From assembly GCA_020250175.1 (NCBI GenBank), contig JADCEN010000022.1:1-64000 (forward strand): 64,000 nucleotides of DNA, read 5' to 3'. A model generated the notes under the pieces. The model had not been told where the DNA came from. It worked only from the letters and a program-made list of their open reading frames with translations, and ran no database searches. Source of the DNA: Rhodobacter sp. Its GTDB lineage: Bacteria; Pseudomonadota; Alphaproteobacteria; Rhodobacterales; Rhodobacteraceae. The translations under genes were made by a program, and so were the position numbers. Shown here in pieces: positions 17,502-26,388 of this stretch (its first letter is position 1; every line of letters starts with the position of its first letter).

Positions 17502-17556
17502 AGCGGGGGGCTTTCCGCCCCCCGCACCCCCCGAGGGTATTTTCCCCGAAAAGAAG
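17502..17556 (+). repeat. hairpin-bearing dispersed repeat between binding-protein and permease genes
   Basis: A 9-bp GC stem GCGGGGGGC/GCCCCCCGC with a 5-nt loop (17503-17525), then ACCCCCCGAGGGTATTT and CGAAAAGAAG. The same 55-bp unit occurs in opposite orientation at 43953-44009. It starts 16 nt after the stop of the binding-protein gene, so it may act as an intercistronic attenuator or transcript-stabilising hairpin. Confidence 0.75.
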
Positions 17557-17590
17557 ACAAGTCCCGAAGGTCAGGGTAGGAGCAGGTTCC

Positions 17591-18511
17591 GTGTCTGGCA
17601 GAAAGCCGATCCGCTGGCACATCGCCGTGTTCCTGGCCCCGGCGGTGCTGGTCTATACCGCCATCATGATCGTGCCGCTGTTTGGCACACTGAACCTTTC
17701 CCTGTTCAACCAGACGCCGGAGCGGACGAAGGAATTCGTCGGGTTGGCCAACTTCGGCACCCTGTTCGGCGACCCGCGCTGGTCGGATGCCTTCTGGAAT
17801 GCGCTGGGCAACAATGCCTGGTTCTTTGTGGTGCATATGCTGGTGCAGAATCCCATCGGAATCCTGCTGGCCGCGCTGCTGTCTTCGCCGCGCCTGCGCA
17901 TGGCCGCCTTTTACCGAACGGCCATTTTCATTCCCACGATCCTGTCTTTTGTAATCGTGGGCTTCGTCTGGAAGCTGATCCTGTCGCCGATCTGGGGCAT
18001 TGCGCCGGGGATGCTGGATGTCGTGGGCCTCAAGTCGCTATTCGCGCCCTGGTTGGGGAAAGAAGACTATGCGCTGACAACACTTGCGCTGGTGTCCGTG
18101 TGGCAGTTTGTCGGCATTCCCATGATGCTGATTTATGCCGCACTGCTGAACATCCCCGACGAGGTGCTGGAAGCGGCAGAGATGGACGGGATCACGGGCA
18201 CGAGCCAGTTCTGGAAGATCAAGCTGCCGCTGATCCTGCCGTCGATCGGTATCATCTCGATCCTGACCTTTGTCGGCAATTTCAATGCGTTCGATCTGAT
18301 CTACGTGGCGCAGGGCGCGCTGGCGGGGCCTGATTTTTCGACCGATATCCTGGGCACCTTTCTGTACCGCACCTTCTTTGGCTTTCAGCTGCAACTGGGC
18401 GACCCGCATATGGGCGCGACGATTGCCACGGCCATGTTCGGCATCATCCTCGTTGGCGTCTGCATCTACCTCTTCGGCATCCAGACGCGGCTGCGCCGCT
18501 ATCAGTTCTGA
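17591..18511 (+). CDS. sugar ABC transporter permease (MalF/UgpA-like)
   Basis: 306 residues and six membrane helices, starting around residue 12 (FLAPAVLVYTAIMIVPLFGT). The EAA loop is ALLNIPDEVLEAAEMDGITG followed by FWKIKLPLILPSI, which docks on the ATPase. GTG start with GTAGGAG upstream. It forms the channel together with the next gene. Confidence 0.92.
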   Translation: MSGRKPIRWHIAVFLAPAVLVYTAIMIVPLFGTLNLSLFNQTPERTKEFVGLANFGTLFGDPRWSDAFWNALGNNAWFFVVHMLVQNPIGILLAALLSSPRLRMAAFYRTAIFIPTILSFVIVGFVWKLILSPIWGIAPGMLDVVGLKSLFAPWLGKEDYALTTLALVSVWQFVGIPMMLIYAALLNIPDEVLEAAEMDGITGTSQFWKIKLPLILPSIGIISILTFVGNFNAFDLIYVAQGALAGPDFSTDILGTFLYRTFFGFQLQLGDPHMGATIATAMFGIILVGVCIYLFGIQTRLRRYQF

Positions 18512-18519
18512 GGCGACCC

Positions 18520-19359
18520 ATGGCACAGGCGCGCACATCAACCGGACGATCCATCGCTGCCCATGCGGTGCTGATCACCTATACGCTGATCGCGCTGTTC
18601 CCGGTTTTCGTCATTCTGATCAACAGCTTCAAGTCGCGCAAGGCGATTTTCGCCGAACCTCTGGCCCTGCCCACGCGGGAAACCTTCGATCTGATCGGCT
18701 ATACAACCGTGCTGAAGCAGGGCGATTTCTTCGGCTACTTCCAGAATTCGATGATCGTCACGGTCGCCTCGCTGTTTTTCGTGCTGCTGTTCGGGGCGAT
18801 GGCGGCCTTTGCCCTGTCGGAATACCGCTTTCGGGGCAATCTGCTGACCGGGCTGTATCTGGCACTGGGCATCATGATTCCGATCCGTCTGGGGACGGTC
18901 GCGATTCTGGAACTGATGGTGGCCAGCGGGCTGGTCAACACGCTCATGGCGCTGATCCTTGTCTATACCGCGCAAGGGCTGCCGCTGGCGGTGTTCATCC
19001 TGTCGGAATTCATGAAGCAGGTCTCGGATGACCTGAAGAATGCGGGCCGCATCGACGGGTTGAGCGAATACACCATCTTCTTCCGCCTGGTGCTGCCGCT
19101 GGTGCGCCCCGCCATGGCGACAGTGGCGGTGTTCACCATGATCCCGATCTGGAATGATCTGTGGTTCCCGCTGATCCTGGCCCCGGCGGAAGCGGTGAAG
19201 ACGATCACCCTGGGCAGCCAGGTCTTCATCGGGCAGTTCGTCACCAACTGGAACGCGGTGCTGGCCGCGCTGTCGCTGGCCATTCTGCCGGTGCTGGTGC
19301 TGTACCTGATCTTCTCGCGCCAGTTGATCCGGGGCATTACGGCGGGGGCTGTGAAATGA
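18520..19359 (+). CDS. sugar ABC transporter permease (MalG/UgpE-like)
   Basis: 279 residues, six membrane helices. The N-terminal helix is AVLITYTLIALFPVFVILIN. The EAA loop is SDDLKNAGRIDGLSEYTIFF followed by RLVLPLVRPA, and the C-terminus is LIFSRQLIRGITAGAVK, as in carbohydrate CUT1 permeases. It lies 8 nt after the partner permease and overlaps the oxidoreductase start by 4 nt (ATGA). Confidence 0.92.
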   Translation: MAQARTSTGRSIAAHAVLITYTLIALFPVFVILINSFKSRKAIFAEPLALPTRETFDLIGYTTVLKQGDFFGYFQNSMIVTVASLFFVLLFGAMAAFALSEYRFRGNLLTGLYLALGIMIPIRLGTVAILELMVASGLVNTLMALILVYTAQGLPLAVFILSEFMKQVSDDLKNAGRIDGLSEYTIFFRLVLPLVRPAMATVAVFTMIPIWNDLWFPLILAPAEAVKTITLGSQVFIGQFVTNWNAVLAALSLAILPVLVLYLIFSRQLIRGITAGAVK

Positions 19360-20399
19360 TCCGTGTTCTGGTGGCCGGGCTGGGCAATATGGGGCGCAGC
19401 CATGCGCTGGCCTATCATCACAACCCCGCCTTTCAGATCGTGGGGCTGGTGAACCGTTTGCCAGTGGATCTGCCTGCCGAGCTTCGGGCCTACCCGCTGT
19501 CGGCGGATTTTCACGAGGCGCTGGCGCGGCTGAAGCCCGATCTGGCCTGCATCGCCACCTATTCCGACAGCCATGCGGACTATGCCGTGGCGGCGATGGA
19601 AGCCGGGGCGGATGTGTTCGTGGAAAAGCCGCTGGCAACCACGGTGGCCGATGCGCGCCGCGTGGTGGATGTGGCGCAGCGGCTGGGGCGCAAGGTGGTG
19701 GTGGGCTACATCCTGCGCCACCATCCCAGCTGGATGCGCCTGATTGCAGAGGCACGCAGCTTGGGCGGGCCTTATGTGTTCCGGCTGAACCTGAACCAGC
19801 AAAGCAGCGGCCCGACATGGGAGGTACACAAGGCCCTGATGCAGACCACACCGCCCATCGTCGATTGCGGGGTACATTATGTCGATGTGATGTGCCAGAT
19901 CACCGATGCCCCGCCGGTCGAGGTGCGCGGCATGGGTCTGCGCCTGTCCGATGAGATTGCCGCCGGAATGTACAATTATGGCCATTTCCAGGTGATCTTC
20001 GCCGACGGCAGCCTTGGCTGGTACGAGGCCGGCTGGGGCCCGATGATAAGCGATACGGCCTTTTTCGTGAAGGATGTGGTCAGCCCGAACGGGGCCGTAT
20101 CCATCCGGATGCCCGAGTCGGCGCGGTCGGATGATATTGACACGCATACCAAAACCTCGCTGCTGCGGGTGCATAGGGTGGCCACCGGCGATACCGACAT
20201 CAGCATGGCGGACGAGCCCGGCCACCAGGCGCTGTGTGACCGTGAGGCGGCTTATGTTGCCCGCGCAATTGCCGAAAACCAGGACCTGACGCGCCACCTG
20301 TCGGACGCTGTCCAGTCGCTGGCGGTCTGCCTTGCGGCGGATGCCAGCGTGCGGTCCGGCCACCCCGTGAAACTGCAGGAGTCGCCATGGGCGCGCTGA
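19356..20399 (+). CDS. Gfo/Idh/MocA-family NAD(P)-dependent oxidoreductase
   Basis: 347 residues. The N-terminal Rossmann fold is RVLVAGLGNMGRSHALAYH. The hallmark EKP motif is VFVEKPLATTVADARRVVD. The C-terminal alpha/beta domain has VDCGVHYVDVMCQI with the conserved H for substrate binding. Its position inside a sugar uptake operon, between permease and ATPase and coupled to both, suggests it modifies the imported sugar (for example oxidation or epimerisation at C2/C3). The substrate is not evident. Confidence 0.88.
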   Translation: MIRVLVAGLGNMGRSHALAYHHNPAFQIVGLVNRLPVDLPAELRAYPLSADFHEALARLKPDLACIATYSDSHADYAVAAMEAGADVFVEKPLATTVADARRVVDVAQRLGRKVVVGYILRHHPSWMRLIAEARSLGGPYVFRLNLNQQSSGPTWEVHKALMQTTPPIVDCGVHYVDVMCQITDAPPVEVRGMGLRLSDEIAAGMYNYGHFQVIFADGSLGWYEAGWGPMISDTAFFVKDVVSPNGAVSIRMPESARSDDIDTHTKTSLLRVHRVATGDTDISMADEPGHQALCDREAAYVARAIAENQDLTRHLSDAVQSLAVCLAADASVRSGHPVKLQESPWAR

Positions 20400-21394
20400 C
20401 GCTGAAGGCCGTGACGAAATCCTTCGGGAGCGTCGATGTCATCAAAGGCGTGGACCTGACGGTGCAGGACGGCGAGTTCTGTGTCTTCGTCGGCCCGTCC
20501 GGCTGCGGCAAATCCACCCTGCTGCGGATCATCGCGGGGCTGGAGGATGCGACAGCGGGCGAAGTGGCCATCAACGGGCGGCGCGTGAACGAGGTGGCGC
20601 CGGCGAAGCGCGAAATCGCCATGGTCTTTCAAAGCTATGCGCTTTATCCGCACCTGACCGTGCGCGACAACATGGGGCTGGCGCTGAAGCAGGCGGGTGT
20701 CGCGCGGGCCGAGATCACCGCTTCGGTGGACCGGGCGGCGGAAATGCTGGCGCTGGGTCCGCTGCTGGACCGGCGGCCGGCAGAGCTTTCGGGCGGCCAA
20801 AGGCAGCGCGTGGCCATCGGCCGGGCCATTGTGCGCAGGCCAAGGCTGTTTCTGTTCGACGAACCGCTGTCGAACCTGGATGCGGCCTTGCGGGTGGCGA
20901 CCCGGATCGAGATTGCGCGCCTGCACCGGCAGCTTGGCGCGACGATGATCTATGTGACCCATGACCAGGTCGAGGCGATGACGCTGGCCGACCGCATCGT
21001 GGTGCTGCGCGCCGGAAAGGTGGAACAGGTCGGCGCGCCGATGGATTTGTACAAAGACCCCGCCAACATCTTCGTCGCGGGCTTCATCGGCAGCCCGCAG
21101 ATGAACTTTCTGAAAGCCGGCGCGCTGGGCATGCGGTCTGACACCATGGGGGTGCGCCCCGAACACCTCGCCCTGTCGCGCGATGCGGGCCAGATCGCCG
21201 GCACCGTATCGCATGTGGAAAAGCTGGGCGGGGAAACCCTGGTCTATGTCAACACGCCCGCCCAGGGCCTGCTGACCGTTCGTCTGTTCGGCGAGCATGA
21301 CTATGCCGTGGACGAAACCGCCTATCTGACCCCCGATCCGGCGCGGGCCTTTCACTTCGATGCCGGCGGGCTGCGGATGCGCCAGAGCGGATGA
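20387..21394 (+). CDS. sugar ABC transporter ATP-binding protein (UgpC/MalK-like)
   Basis: 335 residues. Walker A is GPSGCGKSTL, the Q-loop is AMVFQSYALYPHLTV, the signature is ELSGGQRQRVAIGRAIVR and Walker B is LFLFDEPLSNLDA, followed by the H-loop YVTHDQ. A C-terminal TOBE/OB region (about 235-330, MGVRPEHLALS) is slightly short compared with the usual 360 residues. It energises the two upstream permeases. It begins 13 nt inside the end of the oxidoreductase gene. Confidence 0.93.
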   Translation: MGALTLKAVTKSFGSVDVIKGVDLTVQDGEFCVFVGPSGCGKSTLLRIIAGLEDATAGEVAINGRRVNEVAPAKREIAMVFQSYALYPHLTVRDNMGLALKQAGVARAEITASVDRAAEMLALGPLLDRRPAELSGGQRQRVAIGRAIVRRPRLFLFDEPLSNLDAALRVATRIEIARLHRQLGATMIYVTHDQVEAMTLADRIVVLRAGKVEQVGAPMDLYKDPANIFVAGFIGSPQMNFLKAGALGMRSDTMGVRPEHLALSRDAGQIAGTVSHVEKLGGETLVYVNTPAQGLLTVRLFGEHDYAVDETAYLTPDPARAFHFDAGGLRMRQSG

Positions 21395-21609
21395 CTGTCG
21401 GCTGAGCCGCCGGGGGTTCCTTGCCGGTTCGGTGCGTGATATACGTTGACGTCGCGGATGTGCAGGCCAGCCGCCATGAGGGACTCGCTTTTCCCAGGTA
21501 TCCGCGCACGGTGCGTCCGGCCCCCCTTTTGCTGTTGGCGGATTTCCCGGCCCCCGCGCCAGCGGATTGCCCCCTTTGAAGGCACCTGGCACATTCTTGC
21601 AGCGGCCCG

Positions 21610-21634
21610 GCGGACCTTCCACCGGAAGGTCCGC
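21610..21634. repeat. 11-bp palindrome with ACC loop
   Basis: GCGGACCTTCC and GGAAGGTCCGC, perfectly complementary, around ACC. It sits 216 nt after the ABC operon. It has no T-run, but it could still end transcription. It has the same loop and stem-closing bases as 8693-8717. Confidence 0.7.
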
Positions 21635-21678
21635 TGATCGGGACTGGGGACCGTTGCGGGGCGCTGTTGCAACAGAGC

Positions 21679-21861
21679 CGTGCCGGACGGCCCCTTGAAC
21701 AGCACGTTGCAGCTGGCAGTGGAATTGAACGGCGGGTCCAGACAGATCAGGTCAACAAAGGCATCGCGGACCTGCTCGCGCAGAACCGTCAGGTTGTTGC
21801 CGCAATGCAGATGGTTGCCCATTGGCGGGTTGTCCCGCTTGTTGCCACCGGCCCCCGACAC
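21679..21861 (-). pseudogene. N-terminal remnant of an adenine-specific DNA methyltransferase
   Basis: Read leftward: NKRDNPPMGNHLHCGNNLTV, then DLICLDPPFNSTASCNVLFKG. This contains the DPPF catalytic motif IV and following residues of beta-class (Mod-like) N6-adenine methylases. The similarity stops at about 21680. The rest of the protein, including the SAM-binding FxGxG motif, is absent. The remaining DNA in 21395-21975 has no gene that I can support. Confidence 0.6.
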
Positions 21862-21975
21862 GCCCGGGGTAGGGTTGCCAAAAGCCTAACCCGCGCCACC
21901 GTCCGCGACGGCAGGCGGGCGGGCCAGCCCGCCATCGGCATGGTCAGCCTGGGCTGCGGCAAGGCGCGGGGCTGA

Positions 21976-22419
21976 TCAGCGGTTGTAGCGAATGAAGGGT
22001 GTCTGCTTGCCGATGCGGTCGTAAAGGCGGCGGCCGACTTTGTTGAAGTCCTGCGTCAGCCAGTAGACGGCAGGTGTTCCATTGGCGTCGGCTGCGGCAT
22101 AGACCGCCTCGATCAGCTTGCGCCCAAGGCCGGTGCTTCGCGCTTCGGGCGCAACATAAAGGTCCTGCAGGTAACAGACGTTCTCGGTCTTCCAGCAATG
22201 GCGGTGGAACAGGAAGTGGGTCAGGCCCATCGGCCTGCCATTGACCAAAGCGATCAAGCCATTGAAATCCTGAGGATCACCACCCAGAAGCCGGATGAAG
22301 GTGCTGGCATAGACCGCTTCGGGCACCTTGGTTTCGTAATAGTCCAGGTAGCCGGTCCAAAGGCGGCGCCAGTCGGCCTCGTCATGGGCAGCCAGGGGGC
22401 GGATGGAAACTTCGGGCAT
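21976..22419 (-). CDS. GNAT-family N-acetyltransferase
   Basis: 147 residues, a complete single-domain GNAT. VSIRPLAAHDEADWRRLWTG opens the fold. The acetyl-CoA site is YLQDLYVAPEARSTGLGRKL (the R-x-x-G-x-G/A pyrophosphate loop), followed by VYWLTQDFNKVGRRLYDRIG. The acceptor substrate is unknown. A single gene read leftward, downstream of the Liv operon terminator. Confidence 0.88.
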   Translation of the reverse strand: MPEVSIRPLAAHDEADWRRLWTGYLDYYETKVPEAVYASTFIRLLGGDPQDFNGLIALVNGRPMGLTHFLFHRHCWKTENVCYLQDLYVAPEARSTGLGRKLIEAVYAAADANGTPAVYWLTQDFNKVGRRLYDRIGKQTPFIRYNR

Positions 22420-22430
22420 GATCTTCCGCT

Positions 22431-22462
22431 AAAAAAAGCCGGCCCCGCATGCGCGGGGCCGG
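22431..22462 (-). terminator. rho-independent terminator of the Liv/Hyu operon
   Basis: A 10-bp stem CCGGCCCCGC/GCGGGGCCGG with loop ATGC, followed on the minus strand by GGC and seven T residues. It lies 16 nt past the livK-type gene and ends the seven-gene leftward operon. Confidence 0.88.
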
Positions 22463-22478
22463 TCAGGCCGGGGAAGGC

Positions 22479-23657
22479 TTACTTCATCAGTTCGGCCACG
22501 GGAATGGCTTCGGAGATCGTCCATTCATCGATCACGCCGGGCTTGCCCGCTTTGGTTTCCACGATCAGATAGCGGGCACGGTTCTGGTGGTGGATTTCGC
22601 TGGTGAAGGTGCGCGGGCCGAAAAGCGTCGGCTCGGCGTTCATCTTTTCCAGTTCCGCCACCACGGCGGCGGTTTCGGTGGTGCCTGCGCGTTCCACCGC
22701 CCTAGCCCAAACATCGATCATCACGTAGCCGGGATAGACATACTGGGTTGAAGGATCGCCGCCCGTCGCTTCCTTGTACCTGGCGTTGAAGGCCGTCACA
22801 TCGGGGTTCGGGTCATCGCCATAGATCGACCCCTGAACGGGGACGAAGAAGTTCGACAGATCCGGCACAGCGGACAGCCAATAGCTGCCGTCCACGCCCG
22901 AGCCGTTCAGGATCATCGAGTTTATCCCGGCGGCGCGGATCTGTTTGATGGCCGAAACCGCGCCCGGCATCATCGTGCAGAGCATGATCGCGTCGGGTTC
23001 CTCCGGCAGGGCCTTGATGCGGGTGATCTGGGCGGCGATCGAGGCGTCTTCGTTCAGGAAGGTGTCCTCGCCCACCAGTTTCGCATCGGCCAGCTGCGGC
23101 AGCATCCAGTCAAAGCCGTCGCAGATGCCCTTGTTGTATTCGGTCCAGGTATCGAGCAGGCGGTAGAAGGTGCGGGCACCTTTCTTGTTGTGGGCCCATT
23201 CGGCCATGGTGGCCCCCTGAACCGCCGCCAGAACCGAGGCCGAGAACGAGTTCGGGCCAACGCCCTGAATGCCGGCCTTGATCGATTCCGCGCAGAGGAA
23301 GAACGACGGCAGGCCGGCGCTTTCCGCCGCAAGGGCCGCGGGCGAGCCAAAGTCATAGTCGCAGGACACGACAACCATGTCAGCCCCGGCGTCGATCACG
23401 GTCAGACCCGCCTTTGCCCCTTCGGCACGGTCGGTCTTGGTATCGGCATTGACAACTTCGATCTGCTTGCCCAGCAGGCCGCCCGCCGCGTTGATTTCGG
23501 CAATCCGGATCATGGCGGCGTCTTGGGCGGGCTTGTCATAGGCCTGCATGAAGCCGGTCTCTGCCGTGGCAAAGCCCACGACGATCTTTTCGTCATCGGC
23601 AAGCGCGGGTGCGGTCAGGCAGGTTGTGGCTGCCAGCGCGGTCATCAGTCTCTTCAT
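22479..23657 (-). CDS. ABC transporter substrate-binding protein, branched-chain amino acid (LivK/Peripla_BP_6) family
   Basis: 392 residues with a signal peptide (MKRLMTALAATTCLTAPALA). The type I periplasmic-binding fold is seen in IVVGFATAETGFMQAYDKPA and DAAMIRIAEINAAGGLLGKQ. Members of this family bind amino acids, amides, urea and aromatic acids. In this operon with HyuA/HyuB the ligand is probably a lactam, hydantoin or amide. It is the distal gene, 30 nt after the LivM-like permease and just before the terminator. Confidence 0.9.
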   Translation of the reverse strand: MKRLMTALAATTCLTAPALADDEKIVVGFATAETGFMQAYDKPAQDAAMIRIAEINAAGGLLGKQIEVVNADTKTDRAEGAKAGLTVIDAGADMVVVSCDYDFGSPAALAAESAGLPSFFLCAESIKAGIQGVGPNSFSASVLAAVQGATMAEWAHNKKGARTFYRLLDTWTEYNKGICDGFDWMLPQLADAKLVGEDTFLNEDASIAAQITRIKALPEEPDAIMLCTMMPGAVSAIKQIRAAGINSMILNGSGVDGSYWLSAVPDLSNFFVPVQGSIYGDDPNPDVTAFNARYKEATGGDPSTQYVYPGYVMIDVWARAVERAGTTETAAVVAELEKMNAEPTLFGPRTFTSEIHHQNRARYLIVETKAGKPGVIDEWTISEAIPVAELMK

Positions 23658-23687
23658 GGCGTCTCTCCTTGTTGAACAGTTTCTTGG

Positions 23688-24743
23688 TCAGGTTCGCGGG
23701 CCTGTCGGGCCCCTGGTTTCCAAAGCTGCCCGTTGCGGCAGGCTCAGGTCTTTGTTGCCCATGATTCCCGCAGGGCGGAACATCAGGATCAGGATCATCA
23801 CAGCGCCAAGGGCGATTTCCTGCACGCCCCCCGGCAGGGCAAAGGTGATCTCGCCAACCTGAACCCCGGCTTCCAGCCAGCGCAGCGTCTGGATCAGGGT
23901 GGACAGGATCAGCACGCCCAGCACCGCGCCCGACAGGCTGCCCATGCCGCCCACCACCAGCATGGACAGGGTGATGAAGGTCAGCCCAAGATAAAAGGTG
24001 TCGGGGGTAACGATGCCGATGGAGTGCGAATAAAGCGCACCCCCCATCCCCATGATTGCCCCCGAGATCACGAATGCGATAAGGCGGGCGCGGGGAATGT
24101 CGATGCCGCTGGCGGCGGCGGCGGTGGGTTCATCCCGCGCGGCGCGCAGGGCAAGGCCGTGGCGCGAGATGCCATAGGCCCAGGCGCAAAAGACCGATAT
24201 CAGGGCAGCCACCAGATAGGGCCAGATCGACCGGATGATCGGAATGCCCACGACCGATGAGGTGGCGGCGGTGACGCTTTCCCAGTTCGAATAGATCGAG
24301 TTCACCATGGCCAGCATGGCAAAGGTGGCGATCGAGGCGGCGATCCCCGACAGCCGCATCAGCACCGATCCGAAGATCAGCGCCCAAAGCGCGGCCCACC
24401 CGGCGGCGACCATGGCCGAGCCCCAATAGGGGATTTCCGTCTGCATCAGCCAGTCCGGCAAACCGGGCATCGACATGCCCTTCATCATCGGCTTGATCGT
24501 GGTCCAGGCCGCGACATAGCCGCCAAGGCAGGCGAAAGCGATGTGACCAAACGAGATCACGCCCGAATTGCCGACAAAGACCCAAAGGCCGACGACGAAG
24601 ATCACCTTGAGGAAAATGTCGATGACGGTCTGGTTGAAGGGTTTGGACCCCACAGCCACCGCAACCAGCGCGAAGGCGATCAGCAGCAGCCCCAGCAGAA
24701 CCGGCGTGGCTATGGTGCGTCGGGCAACAGAGGGCGACATCAT
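23688..24743 (-). CDS. branched-chain amino acid-type ABC transporter permease (LivM-like)
   Basis: 351 residues with about nine to ten hydrophobic segments. The family motif VGNSGVISFGHIAFACLGGY lies near residue 60. GISRHGLALRAARDEPTAAA is the conserved EAA-like cytoplasmic loop, and GGMGSLSGAVLGV is a late loop. It pairs with the LivH-like permease and overlaps its stop by 4 nt (ATGA). Confidence 0.92.
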   Translation of the reverse strand: MMSPSVARRTIATPVLLGLLLIAFALVAVAVGSKPFNQTVIDIFLKVIFVVGLWVFVGNSGVISFGHIAFACLGGYVAAWTTIKPMMKGMSMPGLPDWLMQTEIPYWGSAMVAAGWAALWALIFGSVLMRLSGIAASIATFAMLAMVNSIYSNWESVTAATSSVVGIPIIRSIWPYLVAALISVFCAWAYGISRHGLALRAARDEPTAAAASGIDIPRARLIAFVISGAIMGMGGALYSHSIGIVTPDTFYLGLTFITLSMLVVGGMGSLSGAVLGVLILSTLIQTLRWLEAGVQVGEITFALPGGVQEIALGAVMILILMFRPAGIMGNKDLSLPQRAALETRGPTGPRT

Positions 24744-25654
24744 ACGCGCTCCCTGGTGCCACGGGCGGACAGCAAGCCCTGCGGGCGGAAGATCAGCACC
24801 AGGATGACCGCGCCATAGACGAAGGCATCGCGGAAGGCGCGGGCTTCGGGGGGTAGGATCACCTGCATCACGGTCGCGACGGCCCCCAGAAGGAACCCGG
24901 CCAGCACCGCCCCCGCCAGGCTGCCCATGCCGCCGATCACCGTGGCGATGAAGGCCATCAGCATCACCGACGCCCCCATCATGATATTGGCCGTGCCGGT
25001 CTGCGACCCCAGGATCAGCGCAATGGCAGCGGCCAGCGCGCCCGACAGGGCAAAGGCCCCCATGATGACCCGGTTGGCCCGAACCCCCAGCATCCGCGCC
25101 ATGGTAAAATTCTCGGCCGCCGCACGCATCTCCAGCCCAAAGCGGGTACGGCGCAGGAAAGCGGTCAGCCCGAACAGCACCGCCATGGTCACCGCAATTG
25201 TGATCAACTGCAAAAGCGGGATACGCGCGCCAAGGATTTCAACAGGCTGGCTGAGTGCGGGCAGCAGAGAAACGCTTTTCGGCCGGCTGGAGAACAGCAT
25301 CAGCAGGAAATAGCGGATGACAAAGCCCAATGCGAAAGAGGCGATCATCATCGTCGCGGGATTGGCGCGACGAAAGCGGCGAAAGACCAAGGCTTCGCAG
25401 GCCACTGAAAGGGCTGCCCCGAAGGCCAGCACGAAGGGGACCAGAAGGTACCACGGCAGGTTGCCCGCAAAGATGATGGCGACGGCATCGACCGAAGGCC
25501 AGAGCAGCGCAAAGACGCAGGCTGCGATCACGTCGCCATGGGCGAAGTTCACCAGCCGCATGACGCCGAAGATCAGCGCAATGCCCAAGGCACCAAGCGC
25601 ATAAAGCGACCCAAGCGAGAGCGCGTCAAACAAGACCTGCAACAGCGATCCCAT
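24740..25654 (-). CDS. branched-chain amino acid-type ABC transporter permease (LivH-like)
   Basis: About 304 residues with eight hydrophobic segments. Typical elements are GSLYALGALGIALIFGVMRL and VNFAHGDV at the start, the cytoplasmic loop RTRFGLEMRAAAENFTMARM and GGMGSLAGAVLAGFLLG near the end. The ATG at 25654 overlaps the ATPase stop by one base. A GTG one codon upstream is equally possible. Confidence 0.92.
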   Translation of the reverse strand: MGSLLQVLFDALSLGSLYALGALGIALIFGVMRLVNFAHGDVIAACVFALLWPSVDAVAIIFAGNLPWYLLVPFVLAFGAALSVACEALVFRRFRRANPATMMIASFALGFVIRYFLLMLFSSRPKSVSLLPALSQPVEILGARIPLLQLITIAVTMAVLFGLTAFLRRTRFGLEMRAAAENFTMARMLGVRANRVIMGAFALSGALAAAIALILGSQTGTANIMMGASVMLMAFIATVIGGMGSLAGAVLAGFLLGAVATVMQVILPPEARAFRDAFVYGAVILVLIFRPQGLLSARGTRERV

Positions 25655-26388
25655 CACGGCTCTCCATATCCGAAATAGGCCGCCTGCATGGCCTCTGACT
25701 GCCCAAGGGCACGCGCGTCGCCGTCCAGCAGAATCTCGCCGCCGCGCATCAGCATCATTCGCCCGCCCACCATCATGGCGCGTGTCGAGGATTGCTCGAC
25801 GATCAGAAGCGTCAGCTTGCGCATCGCCAGAAGCGCGGTCAACCGTTCATAAACCTGGTCGGTGATGTTCGGGGCAAGCCCAAGACTTGGCTCGTCAATC
25901 GCCACAAGGCGCGGGTTGGTCATCAGGGCGCGGCCGATCACCAGCATCTGCTGCTGACCGCCCGACAGAAGGCCCGCCTGCGCATGGCGGCGGTCTTTCA
26001 GGATGGGGAAGGTGGCATAGACCGCTTCCAACTCGGTCGCGGCACGGGCCTTCCAGCCGCGGGTCGCACTGTGCATGCCGGTGCCGACCATCAGGTTTTC
26101 CTCAATGGTCAGGCCGCCGAACGCATCCCGCCCCTCGGGCACCATCGCAAGACCAAAGCGCGCGATGTCTTCGGGCGCGCGCCCGGTGATGTCATGATCG
26201 GCAAAGTCGATCCGCCCGCCCGAAGGCGGCGTCACCCCGGCGATGGCGCGCAGAAGCGAAGATTTCCCGGCCCCGTTCGGCCCGGTGATGAACAGGATCT
26301 CACCCTCACCCAGGCTGAAGGTTATCCCGCGCACCGCCACAAGCCGCCCGTAACGCACCGAGACATTGGAAAGCGCAAGCAGGCTCAT
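25654..26388 (-). CDS. branched-chain amino acid-type ABC transporter ATPase (LivF-like)
   Basis: 244 residues. Walker A is GPNGAGKSSLLRAIAG, the signature is GLLSGGQQQMLVIGRALM, Walker B is LVAIDEPSLGLAP and the H-loop position is LLIVEQS (Gln in place of His, as in this family). The start is coupled to the LivG-like gene by a 4-nt overlap. Confidence 0.93.
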   Translation of the reverse strand: MSLLALSNVSVRYGRLVAVRGITFSLGEGEILFITGPNGAGKSSLLRAIAGVTPPSGGRIDFADHDITGRAPEDIARFGLAMVPEGRDAFGGLTIEENLMVGTGMHSATRGWKARAATELEAVYATFPILKDRRHAQAGLLSGGQQQMLVIGRALMTNPRLVAIDEPSLGLAPNITDQVYERLTALLAMRKLTLLIVEQSSTRAMMVGGRMMLMRGGEILLDGDARALGQSEAMQAAYFGYGEP

